A DNA stretch of 64,000 bases from Corynebacterium sp. P3-F1 (GTDB lineage Bacteria; Actinomycetota; Actinomycetes; Mycobacteriales; Mycobacteriaceae), in NCBI RefSeq assembly GCF_030503635.1, contig NZ_CP129965.1, positions 372,001 through 436,000 on the forward strand, given 5' to 3'. Below are positions 18,163 through 25,908 of this stretch, piece after piece. How positions within the stretch are numbered: position 1 is the stretch's first letter; every line of letters starts with the position of its first letter. A model generated the notes under the pieces. It had not been told where the DNA came from, did not search any database, and saw only the letters and a program-made list of their open reading frames with translations. The position numbers and the translations under genes were made by a program.

Positions 18163-19689
18163 GTGACAAAGTACAGGTCGAGGGGTAGGTTGACCGGCGT
18201 GCTTCCCCATGACCGTCCCCATCGACGAAAACCGGCCAACCCGAACCGGTGGCCGTTCTTTGCAGTCGTCTCGCTGGGTCTGCTCATGGTGGCCTTGGAC
18301 AACTCGATCCTCTACACCGCGCTACCGGCTCTGAACGAGCACCTCGACGCGACCGCTTCGCAGTCCTTGTGGATCATCAACGCGTACCCGTTGGTGATCA
18401 CGGGTTTGCTGCTGGGGTCGGGCTCGCTGGGCGACCGGATCGGTCACCGCCGCATGTTCATGGTGGGGCTAGTCATTTTCGGTCTGGCCTCTCTAGCTGC
18501 CGCGTTCTCTCCAACTGTGTGGTCCCTCGTTGCCGCCCGTGCTTTCCTGGGTGCCGGTGCAGCGACAATGCTCCCTGCAACGCTCGCTCTGGTCAATCAG
18601 ATCTTTCCGGGCGAGCGGGAGCGGAACTTGGCAATGAGCATCTGGGTTTCCGCGGCGGTGCTCGGTGCCGCGCTCGGCCCCGTCGTCGGCGGCGCGCTAC
18701 TTCAGTTCTTCTGGTGGGGTTCGGTCTTCCTCATCAACGTCCCCGTTGTCGTGATCGCCGTGGCGCTCACGCTCCTGATCGGGCCCCGCAACAAGCCCAA
18801 CCCGGACAAGCATTGGGATCTCGTTTCCTCGGTTTTCGCGCTGTTCGCCCTCTCGGGGTTGACCATGACTATTGAGGAGGCGGCGCGGCTGGACACCCAC
18901 CCGGTGGTGCTCGCCGTATCAGCAGTTGTGATGGCGACGGGTGCGATCCTTTTCCATTGGCGCCAGAAGAAGCTCGATGATCCGCTTCTCACCCTGGACA
19001 TCTTTCTTAATCCCGTTTTCACCGGTGGCGTGGTCGCAGCCGCAGGCGCCATGTTCGTCGAGATCGGTGTGGAGATGACCACCACTCAACGCCTTCAGCT
19101 TGTCGACGGCTTCTCTCCTTTCCACGCCGGCCTCGCCGTCGGTGTCGTGGGGTTCGCCGCGCTGCCGTTCTCCGTTGCCGGGGGCGCGGTGCTTCACCGC
19201 ATCGGGTTCCGCACCATTATTTCCGGCGGGTTCGCCGCCTGTGTCGCCGGAGCACTGTTTGCGTGGTGGGGTTCTGCGATCGACAGTTTCCCGGTGTTTC
19301 TCGGCGGTGTGATCATCCTTGGAGCCGGAGCGAACTTCGCCATGTCGGTGTCCTCAACCGCCATCATCGGTGCCGCCCCACCGAAGCGTTCCGGCATGGC
19401 TGCTGGCATCGAAGAAGTCTCCTACGAGTTCGGCACACTGATCACGGTCGCCGTGTCCGGCTCCATGTTCACGTCTCTCCTGCTCACCTTTCTTCCGCCT
19501 GACCTCGCGGCCACCGGCATGGACGCCATCTACGATCCTTCCACTCACGACGCCGCCGCCCCCGCCTACGCGAACGCCCACGAGCTGTTGATCGCCTTCC
19601 ACGCCCTTTCAGCCGCAATCCTCTGCGCAGTCACCGCCTGGTGCTTCCGCGGGAACCCGAAAAGCCCGAGCCCCAACGCTTCATCTTGA
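18163..19689 (+). CDS. MFS drug-resistance transporter, DHA2 (14-TM) type
   Basis: A 508-residue proton-driven exporter of the EmrB/QacA class. About fourteen hydrophobic segments run from FFAVVSLGLLMVALDNSIL to the end. The motif LDNSILYTALPAL matches the DHA2 pattern in helix 1, and motif A is GSLGDRIGHRRMFM between helices 2 and 3. The substrate cannot be read from sequence. The exact start is uncertain: a GTG at 18163, a TTG 27 bases on or a GTG 36 bases on are possible; GAGGGG lies before the latter two. It is preceded by an operator-like array and followed by a strong terminator. In C. glutamicum this position holds other genes, so it may be a lineage-specific insertion. Confidence 0.88.
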   Translation: MTKYRSRGRLTGVLPHDRPHRRKPANPNRWPFFAVVSLGLLMVALDNSILYTALPALNEHLDATASQSLWIINAYPLVITGLLLGSGSLGDRIGHRRMFMVGLVIFGLASLAAAFSPTVWSLVAARAFLGAGAATMLPATLALVNQIFPGERERNLAMSIWVSAAVLGAALGPVVGGALLQFFWWGSVFLINVPVVVIAVALTLLIGPRNKPNPDKHWDLVSSVFALFALSGLTMTIEEAARLDTHPVVLAVSAVVMATGAILFHWRQKKLDDPLLTLDIFLNPVFTGGVVAAAGAMFVEIGVEMTTTQRLQLVDGFSPFHAGLAVGVVGFAALPFSVAGGAVLHRIGFRTIISGGFAACVAGALFAWWGSAIDSFPVFLGGVIILGAGANFAMSVSSTAIIGAAPPKRSGMAAGIEEVSYEFGTLITVAVSGSMFTSLLLTFLPPDLAATGMDAIYDPSTHDAAAPAYANAHELLIAFHALSAAILCAVTAWCFRGNPKSPSPNASS

Positions 19690-19693
19690 AAAC

Positions 19694-19723
19694 AACAAAA
19701 CCCCGCCTAAGCGGGGTTTTGTT
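19694..19723. terminator. Bidirectional terminator between the MFS gene and tRNA-Val
   Basis: AACAAAACCCCGC and GCGGGGTTTTGTT form a perfect 13-bp stem with loop CTAA. The GC core is flanked by A and T runs on both sides, so it can stop transcription from the MFS gene (plus) and from the tRNA (minus). Confidence 0.95.
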
Positions 19724-19727
19724 CGTG

Positions 19728-19799
19728 TGGTCCCAGCTGGGATCGAACCAGCGACCTTTCCGGTGTGAACGGAACGCTCTTCCACTGAGCCATGGGACC
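19728..19799 (-). tRNA. tRNA-Val (anticodon CAC)
   Basis: A 72-base cloverleaf on the minus strand: acceptor GGTCCCA pairs with TGGGACC, the anticodon stem TTCCG/CGGAA carries loop TTCACAC (anticodon CAC, reading GUG), and the T arm has GGTTCGATCC. The discriminator is A and no CCA is encoded. It has a different sequence from the two GAC valine tRNAs nearby. Confidence 0.97.
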
Positions 19800-19960
19800 G
19801 TTGCCTTTTTGGCGCGAGGGATACATTAACACCGAGACGGCTCAAGACCATAATCGCGCCCCTGGCACCGGAAATCGGCCGGCTTTCACCCGGTGGTTCT
19901 ACTACCTTCCAGCGGCGGTTGTTGCTGGGGTGGGCGCGGCGGACTACCGGTGCGGAAACC

Positions 19961-19970
19961 GTCGATAAGC
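19961..19970 (+). repeat. Intergenic copy of dispersed 10-mer GTCGATAAGC (list of all copies)
   Basis: Plus-strand copies start at 3254, 9549, 19961, 23191, 28049, 39348, 44540, 49345, 49580 and 63475. Minus-strand copies (GCTTATCGAC) start at 21265, 38424, 45811, 47833, 55364 and 59102. A 9/10 match is at 52772. Three copies (19961, 23191, 44540) are intergenic; the rest lie inside genes in three different reading phases. The function is unknown. Confidence 0.85.
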
Positions 19971-20022
19971 GGATGCCGCAGGCACCCGCGAACTGGCCAA
20001 AAACGAGTCACAACGACGGGAT

Positions 20023-20052
20023 TTGGTCGAATGCGGGGCGACACATTAGAGT
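20023..20052 (+). promoter_or_regulatory. Promoter of the tRNA array
   Basis: TTGGTC (20023-20028) and TAGAGT (20047-20052) are separated by 18 bases, a good match to a SigA-type promoter, about 36 bases upstream of the first tRNA-Gly. Similar spacing to stable RNA promoters supports the call. Confidence 0.65.
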
Positions 20053-20087
20053 TTCTAGTCGCACAAGTTCACAGCGAACGAATGCAT

Positions 20088-20163
20088 GCGGATGTAGCGC
20101 AGTTGGTAGCGCATCACCTTGCCAAGGTGAGGGTCGCGAGTTCGAGTCTCGTCATCCGCTCCA
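20088..20163 (+). tRNA. tRNA-Gly (anticodon GCC), copy 1
   Basis: Acceptor GCGGATG pairs with CATCCGC, the anticodon stem TCACC/GGTGA carries loop TTGCCAA (anticodon GCC), and the T arm has GAGTTCGAGTC. Discriminator T and an encoded CCA end the gene. The sequence is identical to two further copies at 20311 and 20624. Confidence 0.98.
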
Positions 20164-20191
20164 AGTCCCCTCGCGGGGGCTTAACCCTTAA

Positions 20192-20263
20192 GCGCGATTA
20201 GCTCAGCGGTAGAGCACTACCTCGACACGGTAGGGGTCACTGGTTCGATCCCAGTATCGCGCA
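20192..20263 (+). tRNA. tRNA-Val (anticodon GAC), copy 1
   Basis: Acceptor GCGCGAT pairs with ATCGCGC, the anticodon stem CTACC/GGTAG carries loop TCGACAC (anticodon GAC), and the T arm has GGTTCGATCC. The discriminator is A; CCA is not encoded. It is identical to the copy at 20534. Confidence 0.98.
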
Positions 20264-20310
20264 CGGAGAGTCTCATACGGATTCTTCTGTGCGGACAATT
20301 TGCCCGCACT

Positions 20311-20386
20311 GCGGATGTAGCGCAGTTGGTAGCGCATCACCTTGCCAAGGTGAGGGTCGCGAGTTCGAGTCTCGTCATCCGCTCCA
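20311..20386 (+). tRNA. tRNA-Gly (anticodon GCC), copy 2
   Basis: This is a complete 73-base cloverleaf plus encoded CCA, identical to copy 1, with anticodon loop TTGCCAA. Confidence 0.98.
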
Positions 20387-20441
20387 TGTGCCAGTTAGCC
20401 CCGCGCTGGTTGGCACAGTGAAAGAGGCGGAAATCGCCCGC

Positions 20442-20515
20442 GGTGGAATGGCCGAGTGGTGAGGCAAAGGTCTGCAAAACCTTGTACACGGGTTCGATTC
20501 CCGTTTCCACCTCCA
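20442..20515 (+). tRNA. tRNA-Cys (anticodon GCA)
   Basis: Acceptor GGTGGAA pairs with TTCCACC, the anticodon stem AAGGT/ACCTT carries loop CTGCAAA (anticodon GCA), and the discriminator is U as expected for cysteine tRNA. CCA is encoded. It is the only cysteine tRNA in the window. Confidence 0.97.
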
Positions 20516-20533
20516 TATTCATAGGAATATATT

Positions 20534-20605
20534 GCGCGATTAGCTCAGCGGTAGAGCACTACCTCGACACGGTAGGGGTCACTGGTTCGATCCCAGTATC
20601 GCGCA
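20534..20605 (+). tRNA. tRNA-Val (anticodon GAC), copy 2
   Basis: Identical to copy 1, 72 bases, anticodon loop TCGACAC, discriminator A, no encoded CCA. Confidence 0.98.
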
Positions 20606-20623
20606 CAAGGACGCAAGTCCTTT

Positions 20624-20699
20624 GCGGATGTAGCGCAGTTGGTAGCGCATCACCTTGCCAAGGTGAGGGTCGCGAGTTCGAGTCTCGTCATCCGCTCCA
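20624..20699 (+). tRNA. tRNA-Gly (anticodon GCC), copy 3
   Basis: Identical to the other two glycine tRNAs, with encoded CCA. It is the last gene of the array and is followed directly by a terminator hairpin. Confidence 0.98.
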
Positions 20700-20701
20700 A
20701 A

Positions 20702-20748
20702 AGCCCCGCCGGCCGGAATTCTTGTCCAGTCTGCGGGGCTATTCTTTG
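20702..20748 (+). terminator. Terminator of the tRNA array, overlapping the next promoter
   Basis: AGCCCCGC (20702-20709) pairs with GCGGGGCT (20733-20740) around a 23-base loop, followed by ATTCTTTG. The downstream arm overlaps the -10 box TATTCT (20740-20745) of the RibD-like gene. Confidence 0.7.
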
Positions 20749-20752
20749 TGCC

Positions 20753-21421
20753 ATGGCAGCTTCACCACCGTCATCGAAGACCCACACCGAAATCATCGGA
20801 CCGAGCACCACTACAGAGGAAGTCCGCGCCGTGGCCATTACCACGGCGTTCGGGTCTTTCACCGCTAACGGCACGTCTGGCAGCCTCGGCAACGACGCGG
20901 ATAAGGACGTCATGCTTGCGCTGCGCGAGTGGGCCGACGTCGTGCTGGTCGGCTCCGGGACGGTCAAAGCAGAGGACTACGGGCCGGCGGACATCCCCAT
21001 CGCGGTCGTGTCCCGCTCCCTGAACTTCGACACCTCGTCGAAGCTCTTCTCCGGCCCTCCCCCGCTGATCCTCACGCCTAACGAGTCGCTTGTCCGCGCC
21101 GACCTCACCGAGCAACGCGAGACCCTTAGCCGAGCCGGCGCTGAACTCGTCGGCACGGGCGCCGGAAGTGCTCGAGAGATCGTGGATGCGCTCCGCACTC
21201 GGGGACTCGGCCGCATCGTGTGCGAGGGAGGCCCGTCGCTGTATGCCGCGATGTTTGAAACATCGCTTATCGACGTCCTCCACCTCACCTGCTCCCCCCA
21301 CGTGAACGGCGAGCCCGCCGGTTTTGAGGGCGACATCGACGTGGAGCTCACGCTGGAGAACGTGTACTCTTCCGGTTCGCACATCTTCGCCCGTTACCGG
21401 CGGGTGGGCACGGGAAGCTGA
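20753..21421 (+). CDS. Pyrimidine reductase family protein (RibD C-terminal domain)
   Basis: A 222-residue protein with the dihydrofolate reductase-like fold of the RibD reductase domain. NADPH-binding blocks include WADVVLVGSGTVKAEDYGP and LGRIVCEGGPSLYAAMF. The usual deaminase domain is absent, so it is a stand-alone reductase, possibly acting on riboflavin or folate precursors; mycobacterial Rv2671 at this position has been studied in that sense. The ATG at 20753 is exactly 7 bases after a TATTCT box, so the transcript is probably leaderless. aftC follows with its own box. Confidence 0.85.
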   Translation: MAASPPSSKTHTEIIGPSTTTEEVRAVAITTAFGSFTANGTSGSLGNDADKDVMLALREWADVVLVGSGTVKAEDYGPADIPIAVVSRSLNFDTSSKLFSGPPPLILTPNESLVRADLTEQRETLSRAGAELVGTGAGSAREIVDALRTRGLGRIVCEGGPSLYAAMFETSLIDVLHLTCSPHVNGEPAGFEGDIDVELTLENVYSSGSHIFARYRRVGTGS

Positions 21422-21446
21422 TGCCCGTTTAGTAGTTTTGGGGGCT

Positions 21447-22742
21447 GTGACTACCCGCATGAATGCTTACCGCTCCGCCTGGTCCTTCCCCACACCGGAG
21501 GGGCCCCAGCGCTGGCGGGCTATCGCGAACGCGTTCCTATGGCCCTTGGCCCTCTTGTTGGTCTTCCACCGCATTTTCGTGGTGGCACTGCCGGGAACCG
21601 TGACTGACGACTTCACCACCGTGTGGTCCGCCGCACGGCGGTTCGTCCTGCGGGAGCCGGTCTACAACGAGGTCTACCACCACGTCGACCCGCACTACCT
21701 GTACAACCCCGGGGCCACGCTGCTGCTGTCTCCGCTGGGGTTGGTGGACAACATGGGCGCTATCCGGGCCCTGTTCATTCTCGTCAACGCCGCCTGCATC
21801 ATCGGGGGGCTCGCCTGGCTCACGCGGTTGGCGGGGCGGGAAATTTCCTCCCCTGTCTTTCCTGGCGCAGTCGCGCTGGCTTTCGCGACAGAAGCTGTGA
21901 CGAACACCCTCGGCTTCTCCAACATCAACGGGATCCTCTTCCTCGGTCTCGTGGCATTCCTCGCCGGGCTGCTGACTAAAGGACGCAGTTCCTCGTGGGC
22001 AGCGGGCGTGGTCCTCGGTCTATGCATCCTGGTCAAGCCGATGTTCGCCCCGCTGCTCCTGCTACCGCTGCTGCGCCTAGATTGGCGTGCACTCGCCGGC
22101 GGAATCGCGGTGCCGGTCCTGTTCAACGTGGTGGCGTGGCCGCTGACACCTGGAGCACGCGACTATATCGACATTGTCGCGCCGTACCTCAAGCAGACCC
22201 GGGACTACGCCAACTCCTCGCTGGCGGGTGCGGCCGTTTACTTCGGTATGCCAGGATGGCTTCACGCCGTCCTGCTCGTGGTGTTCGCGGTGGCGGTGCT
22301 CGCCGCTGTGGTCGCGCTCGCCAGGTTCCGCTACACCGCACCGTGGGTGTGGGCCGCCACCACAGCCGCCGTCTTACTGGCCGGTGTGTGCCTGCTCTCC
22401 TCACTGGGGCAGGCGTACTACTCGATGATGCTCTTCCCCGCCGTGTTCACATTGAGCAGCAGACTCAGCGTCTTCCGCTCTCCAGCCGCGTGGGTGGGAA
22501 TAATTCTCTGCCTGTCACCGCTGAGCTGGGTAGCGGACAGCCACTACCTCACTGGCCGCTGGCTGGACACGTTCCTGCCCACCGCCGGCTGGGCGATCTT
22601 CATCGTCGCCGCTGCCGCATGGGCTATGGCTGCAGCCCTGAGTGCACCGACGGCAGCACCTGCCGCTGAAACAGCGCACTCCCACTCCCCGAACCGAACT
22701 GAAAGGACGCAACGCCATGACGGAAAACACGAACTACAGTGA
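21447..22742 (+). CDS. aftC: Alpha-(1->3)-arabinofuranosyltransferase AftC (GT87 family)
   Basis: A polytopic membrane glycosyltransferase of 431 residues. The GT87 pattern is clear: a first helix, then an extracytoplasmic loop with TDDFTTVWSAARRFV, in which the DDF aspartates are the expected catalytic element, then YLYNPGATLLLSPLG and about nine more helices. AftC adds alpha-1,3 branch arabinose from decaprenyl-phosphoarabinose to cell-wall arabinan. The GTG at 21447 lies 8 bases after TAGTTT, supporting a leaderless start. The order RibD-like, aftC, msrB, then hemQ is shared with C. glutamicum and M. tuberculosis. Its 3' end overlaps msrB by 26 bases. Confidence 0.88.
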   Translation: MTTRMNAYRSAWSFPTPEGPQRWRAIANAFLWPLALLLVFHRIFVVALPGTVTDDFTTVWSAARRFVLREPVYNEVYHHVDPHYLYNPGATLLLSPLGLVDNMGAIRALFILVNAACIIGGLAWLTRLAGREISSPVFPGAVALAFATEAVTNTLGFSNINGILFLGLVAFLAGLLTKGRSSSWAAGVVLGLCILVKPMFAPLLLLPLLRLDWRALAGGIAVPVLFNVVAWPLTPGARDYIDIVAPYLKQTRDYANSSLAGAAVYFGMPGWLHAVLLVVFAVAVLAAVVALARFRYTAPWVWAATTAAVLLAGVCLLSSLGQAYYSMMLFPAVFTLSSRLSVFRSPAAWVGIILCLSPLSWVADSHYLTGRWLDTFLPTAGWAIFIVAAAAWAMAAALSAPTAAPAAETAHSHSPNRTERTQRHDGKHELQ

Positions 22743-23139
22743 CTGGACCGAACAGCAATGGCGCGAGCGCCTGAGCCCCGAGGAGTACCACGTACTCCGC
22801 GAGGCCGGCACCGAGCCACCCGGAGTGGGTGAGTACACCGACACCACCACCGAGGGTGTCTACCGCTGCCGCGCCTGCGGCGAGGAACTGTTCCGCTCCA
22901 CCGAGAAATTCCAGTCCCACTGCGGCTGGCCCTCCTTCTTCTCCCCGCTCGCCGGCGACAAGATCATCGAGCGGGAAGACCACTCCCTGGGGATGGTGCG
23001 CACCGAGGTGCTGTGCGCCAACTGCGGCTCCCACCTCGGCCACGTATTCGCCGGCGAGGGGTACGACACCCCGACCGACCTGCGCTACTGCATCAACTCC
23101 ATCTCCATGACGCTGGAGGAAAAACCCGTCGAGCAATAA
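22717..23139 (+). CDS. msrB: Peptide-methionine (R)-S-oxide reductase MsrB
   Basis: MsrB repairs methionine-R-sulfoxide in oxidised proteins. The 140-residue protein has two zinc CxxC pairs (CRAC and CANC), the block KFQSHCGWPSFF and the C-terminal active site RYCINS, in which Cys is the nucleophile. The start at 22717 has AAAGGA upstream; the reading frame overlaps the 3' end of aftC, so translation is probably coupled. A convergent terminator separates it from hemQ. Confidence 0.96.
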   Translation: MTENTNYSDWTEQQWRERLSPEEYHVLREAGTEPPGVGEYTDTTTEGVYRCRACGEELFRSTEKFQSHCGWPSFFSPLAGDKIIEREDHSLGMVRTEVLCANCGSHLGHVFAGEGYDTPTDLRYCINSISMTLEEKPVEQ

Positions 23140-23154
23140 CGGGCGAACACAGCA

Positions 23155-23189
23155 AATGCCTGCACACGCGGTGAGCGTGGGCAGGCATT
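23155..23189. terminator. Bidirectional terminator between msrB and hemQ
   Basis: AATGCCTGC (23155-23163) pairs with GCAGGCATT (23181-23189), with an inner CACGC/GCGTG stem, giving a long hairpin between two convergent genes. It is followed at once by a GTCGATAAGC copy at 23191. Confidence 0.8.
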
Positions 23190-23209
23190 CGTCGATAAGC
23201 GCGTGCTGC

Positions 23210-23911
23210 TTAAGGCAAAACCTTGATGAGCTCTGCGACGTCAGCGACGCGGCGGCCGGAGAAGAACGGCAGCTCTTCGCGCACGTGCAGGCGCGCCTCG
23301 GTGTAGCGCATCTTGTGCATCAGGTCGGAGATCCGCTCGAGCGACGGCGCCTCGAAAGCCAGCATCCACTCGTAATCGCCGAGGGAGAACGCCGACATCG
23401 TGTTGGCGCGGACATCCTTGTACTCGGCGGCAGCTTGACCGTGCTCAATGAGCAGCCGGCGGCGCTTATCCGCGTCCATGATGTACCAGTCGTAGGAGCG
23501 CGTGAACGGGTAGACCGTGATCCAGTCCTGCGGCTCCTCACCCATGATGAATGCCGGCAGGTGGCCACGGTTGAACTCGGCCGGGCGGTGCAGGCCCACG
23601 CCGATCCAGAAGACCTCGAGGCACTGGCCGAGAACCGTCGTGCGGCGGAAATCGTTGTAGGCCTTCTGAATGTCGGCGAACTCTTCCGCGTGCCACCAGA
23701 TCATCACGTCCGCTTCCGCACGGATGCCCGAGATGTCGTAGATGCCGCGCACAACGACCTTGCCCTCGTCCTCGAGGCGGGCAAAGAAATCCTTCACCTC
23801 GGCAATGATCTCCTCGCGCTCGTGGCCCAGCGCCCCTGGGATCGCGCGGAACGTCGCCCACTGGGCGTAACGCTGAGTGTTGTTGAGCTTTTCAATGTCC
23901 GGCTGAGTCAT
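23210..23911 (-). CDS. hemQ: Hydrogen peroxide-dependent heme synthase (coproheme decarboxylase) HemQ
   Basis: HemQ, a member of the chlorite dismutase superfamily, converts coproheme to heme b, the last step of the coproporphyrin-dependent pathway used by actinobacteria. The 233-residue protein shows YPFTRSYDWYIMDADKRRRLL, which carries the conserved catalytic tyrosine and Lys/Arg, and MRYTEARLHVREELPFF, which carries the proximal-side histidine region. The ATG at 23911 has AAAGGA upstream. Other heme genes are not adjacent here. True chlorite dismutase activity is unlikely given the actinobacterial context. Confidence 0.93.
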   Translation of the reverse strand: MTQPDIEKLNNTQRYAQWATFRAIPGALGHEREEIIAEVKDFFARLEDEGKVVVRGIYDISGIRAEADVMIWWHAEEFADIQKAYNDFRRTTVLGQCLEVFWIGVGLHRPAEFNRGHLPAFIMGEEPQDWITVYPFTRSYDWYIMDADKRRRLLIEHGQAAAEYKDVRANTMSAFSLGDYEWMLAFEAPSLERISDLMHKMRYTEARLHVREELPFFSGRRVADVAELIKVLP

Positions 23912-24043
23912 CGCGGAGCATCCTTTCTTCCCGCACACGGGAGGTCCACCAAAAGTTCTACAAGCCGATCCTACCGTGCGGCCCGCGGCGGGCAACGGCG
24001 CGCCTCCACGGAATGGCGGCGAGCTCTGGATAGCTTGGAACGC

Positions 24044-24691
24044 GTGACACATTCGGACCACCCGCAGCTCTCCGCCGCTCCCTCTCCCGCGACGACAACC
24101 GAGAAGGACGGGGAGAACGCGACCATCCCCTCCGAGTTCAACGACGCTGTGGAATCGATGCACCGGGCGCAACTGCGGCCGGAGATCAGCTTGGGCACCA
24201 TTCGCCCGCCGCAGCGGCCCGCACCCTACAGCCACGCCGTGGGGCTCGAAGTGCAAGAGCTTGACGACGACGCCCCCGTCCCCACCGACTCCCAAGGCGA
24301 CGCCTTCGGGCGCCTGATCCTCTTGTACTCCCCGTCCACCGAAGAGGCGTGGGAAGGCTCGATGCGCCTGGTCGCCTACATTCAGGCCGACATGGACGAC
24401 GCCGTTGCTTCCGACCCCCTGCTGCCGGATGTGGCGTGGCAGTGGCTCGGCGAATCCCTGGCGGAAGCCGGGGCCGACTACACCAACCTCGGCGGCACAG
24501 TTACCTCAACATCGTCGGTCCGCTTCGGCGAGATCGGCGGCCCGCCGCGCGCCTATCAGATTGAGATGCGCGCGTCCTGGACTGCGACCGGAACCGATCT
24601 GTCCCACCACGTCGAGGCCTTCTCCAAAGTCCTCGCTCACGTCGCCGGCCTACCTCCCGAGGGAGTAGCCGGCATCGACAGCCGCCGCTAA
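24044..24691 (+). CDS. DUF3000 domain-containing protein
   Basis: A 215-residue actinobacterial protein of unknown function. After a polar N-terminus of about 30 residues, the conserved body includes FNDAVESMHRAQLRPEI, RPAPYSHAVGLEV and the C-terminal FSKVLAHVAGLPPEGVA. No membrane segment or known catalytic motif is visible. The GTG at 24044 is 7 bases after TAGCTT, so a leaderless transcript is likely. RNase D starts 3 bases after its stop, and the same pair is found in mycobacteria, which suggests a link to RNA processing; this is inference. Confidence 0.85.
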   Translation: MTHSDHPQLSAAPSPATTTEKDGENATIPSEFNDAVESMHRAQLRPEISLGTIRPPQRPAPYSHAVGLEVQELDDDAPVPTDSQGDAFGRLILLYSPSTEEAWEGSMRLVAYIQADMDDAVASDPLLPDVAWQWLGESLAEAGADYTNLGGTVTSTSSVRFGEIGGPPRAYQIEMRASWTATGTDLSHHVEAFSKVLAHVAGLPPEGVAGIDSRR

Positions 24692-24694
24692 ACC

Positions 24695-25903
24695 ATGCCC
24701 CATCCCCACCGGCATTCCCCAGGTGCCGAGTACGCGCTGGCGACGACGCCGGAGGAATACCAGCGAGCCGCAGGTGCCCTTGCGCGTGGCCGCGGCCCCT
24801 TCGCCATCGACACCGAGCGCGCCTCGGCCTACCGCTACGACGACCGCGCTTTCCTAGTTCAGATCTTCCGCCGCGACGCCGGAACGTTCCTCCTCGCCCC
24901 CGAGGGTCACAGGGATGAGCTCCGGCAGGCCCTCGCACCGGTCATCAACGGCGGCGACTGGATCGTGCACGCCTCACCAGAGGACCTGCCCAGTCTGGCT
25001 GAGCTCGGTCTTTTTCCCGGCACGCTTTTCGACACGGCTCTTGCCGGCCGCATCGCCGGATACGACAAACCAAATCTCGGGGCAATGGTTGAGGAATTCT
25101 GCGGTGTGCAGCTAGAGAAAGGGCACGGCCGCGAGGACTGGTCCGAAGTCCCGTTGCCGCAGGAGTGGCTCGAGTACGCCGCCGAGGACGTCCTCTACCT
25201 CAACGAGCTGGCTGAAGCGCAAGCGGAATTGCTCGCTTCCACCGGGAAGTTGGACATTGCCGACGAGGAATTCGCGTTCATAATCGCCGAGTACTCCGAA
25301 TGGGAGCCGACCCGTAAGACGTGGCGTGACCTCAAGGGGATTTCGCACCTGCGATCCCGCGAATCCCTCGCTGTGGCCCGAGCTGTCTGGGAAGCCCGTG
25401 ACCGCACAGCCCGCGAGAACGACATATCCCCCTCCCAACTGCTGCCTAATAAAGTGCTCCTCGCAATAGCAAAGGAGCTTCCCCGCACTCCGCGGGAGCT
25501 CGGCGCACTCCCCGGGTTTCCGCGGCGTCGCCGCGGCGCAGTGCAATCGTGGTTTTCCGTCCTAGAGGCAGTCTACGAGTCTGACCCTGCTGGATGGCCC
25601 GCAAAACTCCAGCGCAGCGGCGACACCGAGCCACCCGGAAAATCCGCCTGGCAGAGACACCATCCCGACTCATGGGAGTCCATGCAGGCCATGCGATCGG
25701 CTGTGGCGTACACGGCCGGGCAGCTAGACATGCAGCCTGAAGTCCTGATCACCCCCGCCATCCTCCGGCAGGCGGTGTGGACGGTCACCAACGAGCCTGG
25801 CCCGTGGAACACCCACCGTGTAGCTGCGATGCTGCGTGCGCTTGGGGCACGCGAATGGCAGATCGCGGAAGTAGCGCCCCTTTTCGGTCTGTTAGACGCT
25901 TGA
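24695..25903 (+). CDS. rnd: Ribonuclease D
   Basis: A 3'-to-5' exoribonuclease of the DEDD family, 402 residues, acting in tRNA and stable RNA maturation. Exo motifs: FAIDTERAS (Asp, Glu), IVHASPEDLPSL (Asp) and YAAEDVLYL (Tyr and Asp). A HRDC domain covers about residues 215-295 (SLAVARAVWEARDRTA..PNKVLLAIAKELP). A further C-terminal helical region is usual in actinobacterial members. It starts 3 bases after DUF3000 and converges on dxs, whose stop is only 5 bases away. Confidence 0.94.
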   Translation: MPHPHRHSPGAEYALATTPEEYQRAAGALARGRGPFAIDTERASAYRYDDRAFLVQIFRRDAGTFLLAPEGHRDELRQALAPVINGGDWIVHASPEDLPSLAELGLFPGTLFDTALAGRIAGYDKPNLGAMVEEFCGVQLEKGHGREDWSEVPLPQEWLEYAAEDVLYLNELAEAQAELLASTGKLDIADEEFAFIIAEYSEWEPTRKTWRDLKGISHLRSRESLAVARAVWEARDRTARENDISPSQLLPNKVLLAIAKELPRTPRELGALPGFPRRRRGAVQSWFSVLEAVYESDPAGWPAKLQRSGDTEPPGKSAWQRHHPDSWESMQAMRSAVAYTAGQLDMQPEVLITPAILRQAVWTVTNEPGPWNTHRVAAMLRALGAREWQIAEVAPLFGLLDA

Positions 25904-25908
25904 GCGCA

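Larger units (their letters stand above)
19800..20087. other. Spacer between the divergent tRNA genes
   Basis: No gene is seen. It contains a copy of the dispersed 10-mer GTCGATAAGC at 19961-19970 and the promoter for the tRNA array at its right end. Confidence 0.7.

Noticed and set aside
18215..18340. ATG (MTVPIDENRPT) as the start of the MFS protein
   Set aside because: It looks like a plausible N-terminus but is out of frame with the transporter and soon reads into Trp/Arg-rich nonsense; the membrane protein frame is open from 18163.
23210..24295. Longer hemQ reading from 24295
   Set aside because: The extension overlaps DUF3000 coding sequence and lacks family similarity; the ATG at 23911 gives the family N-terminus.
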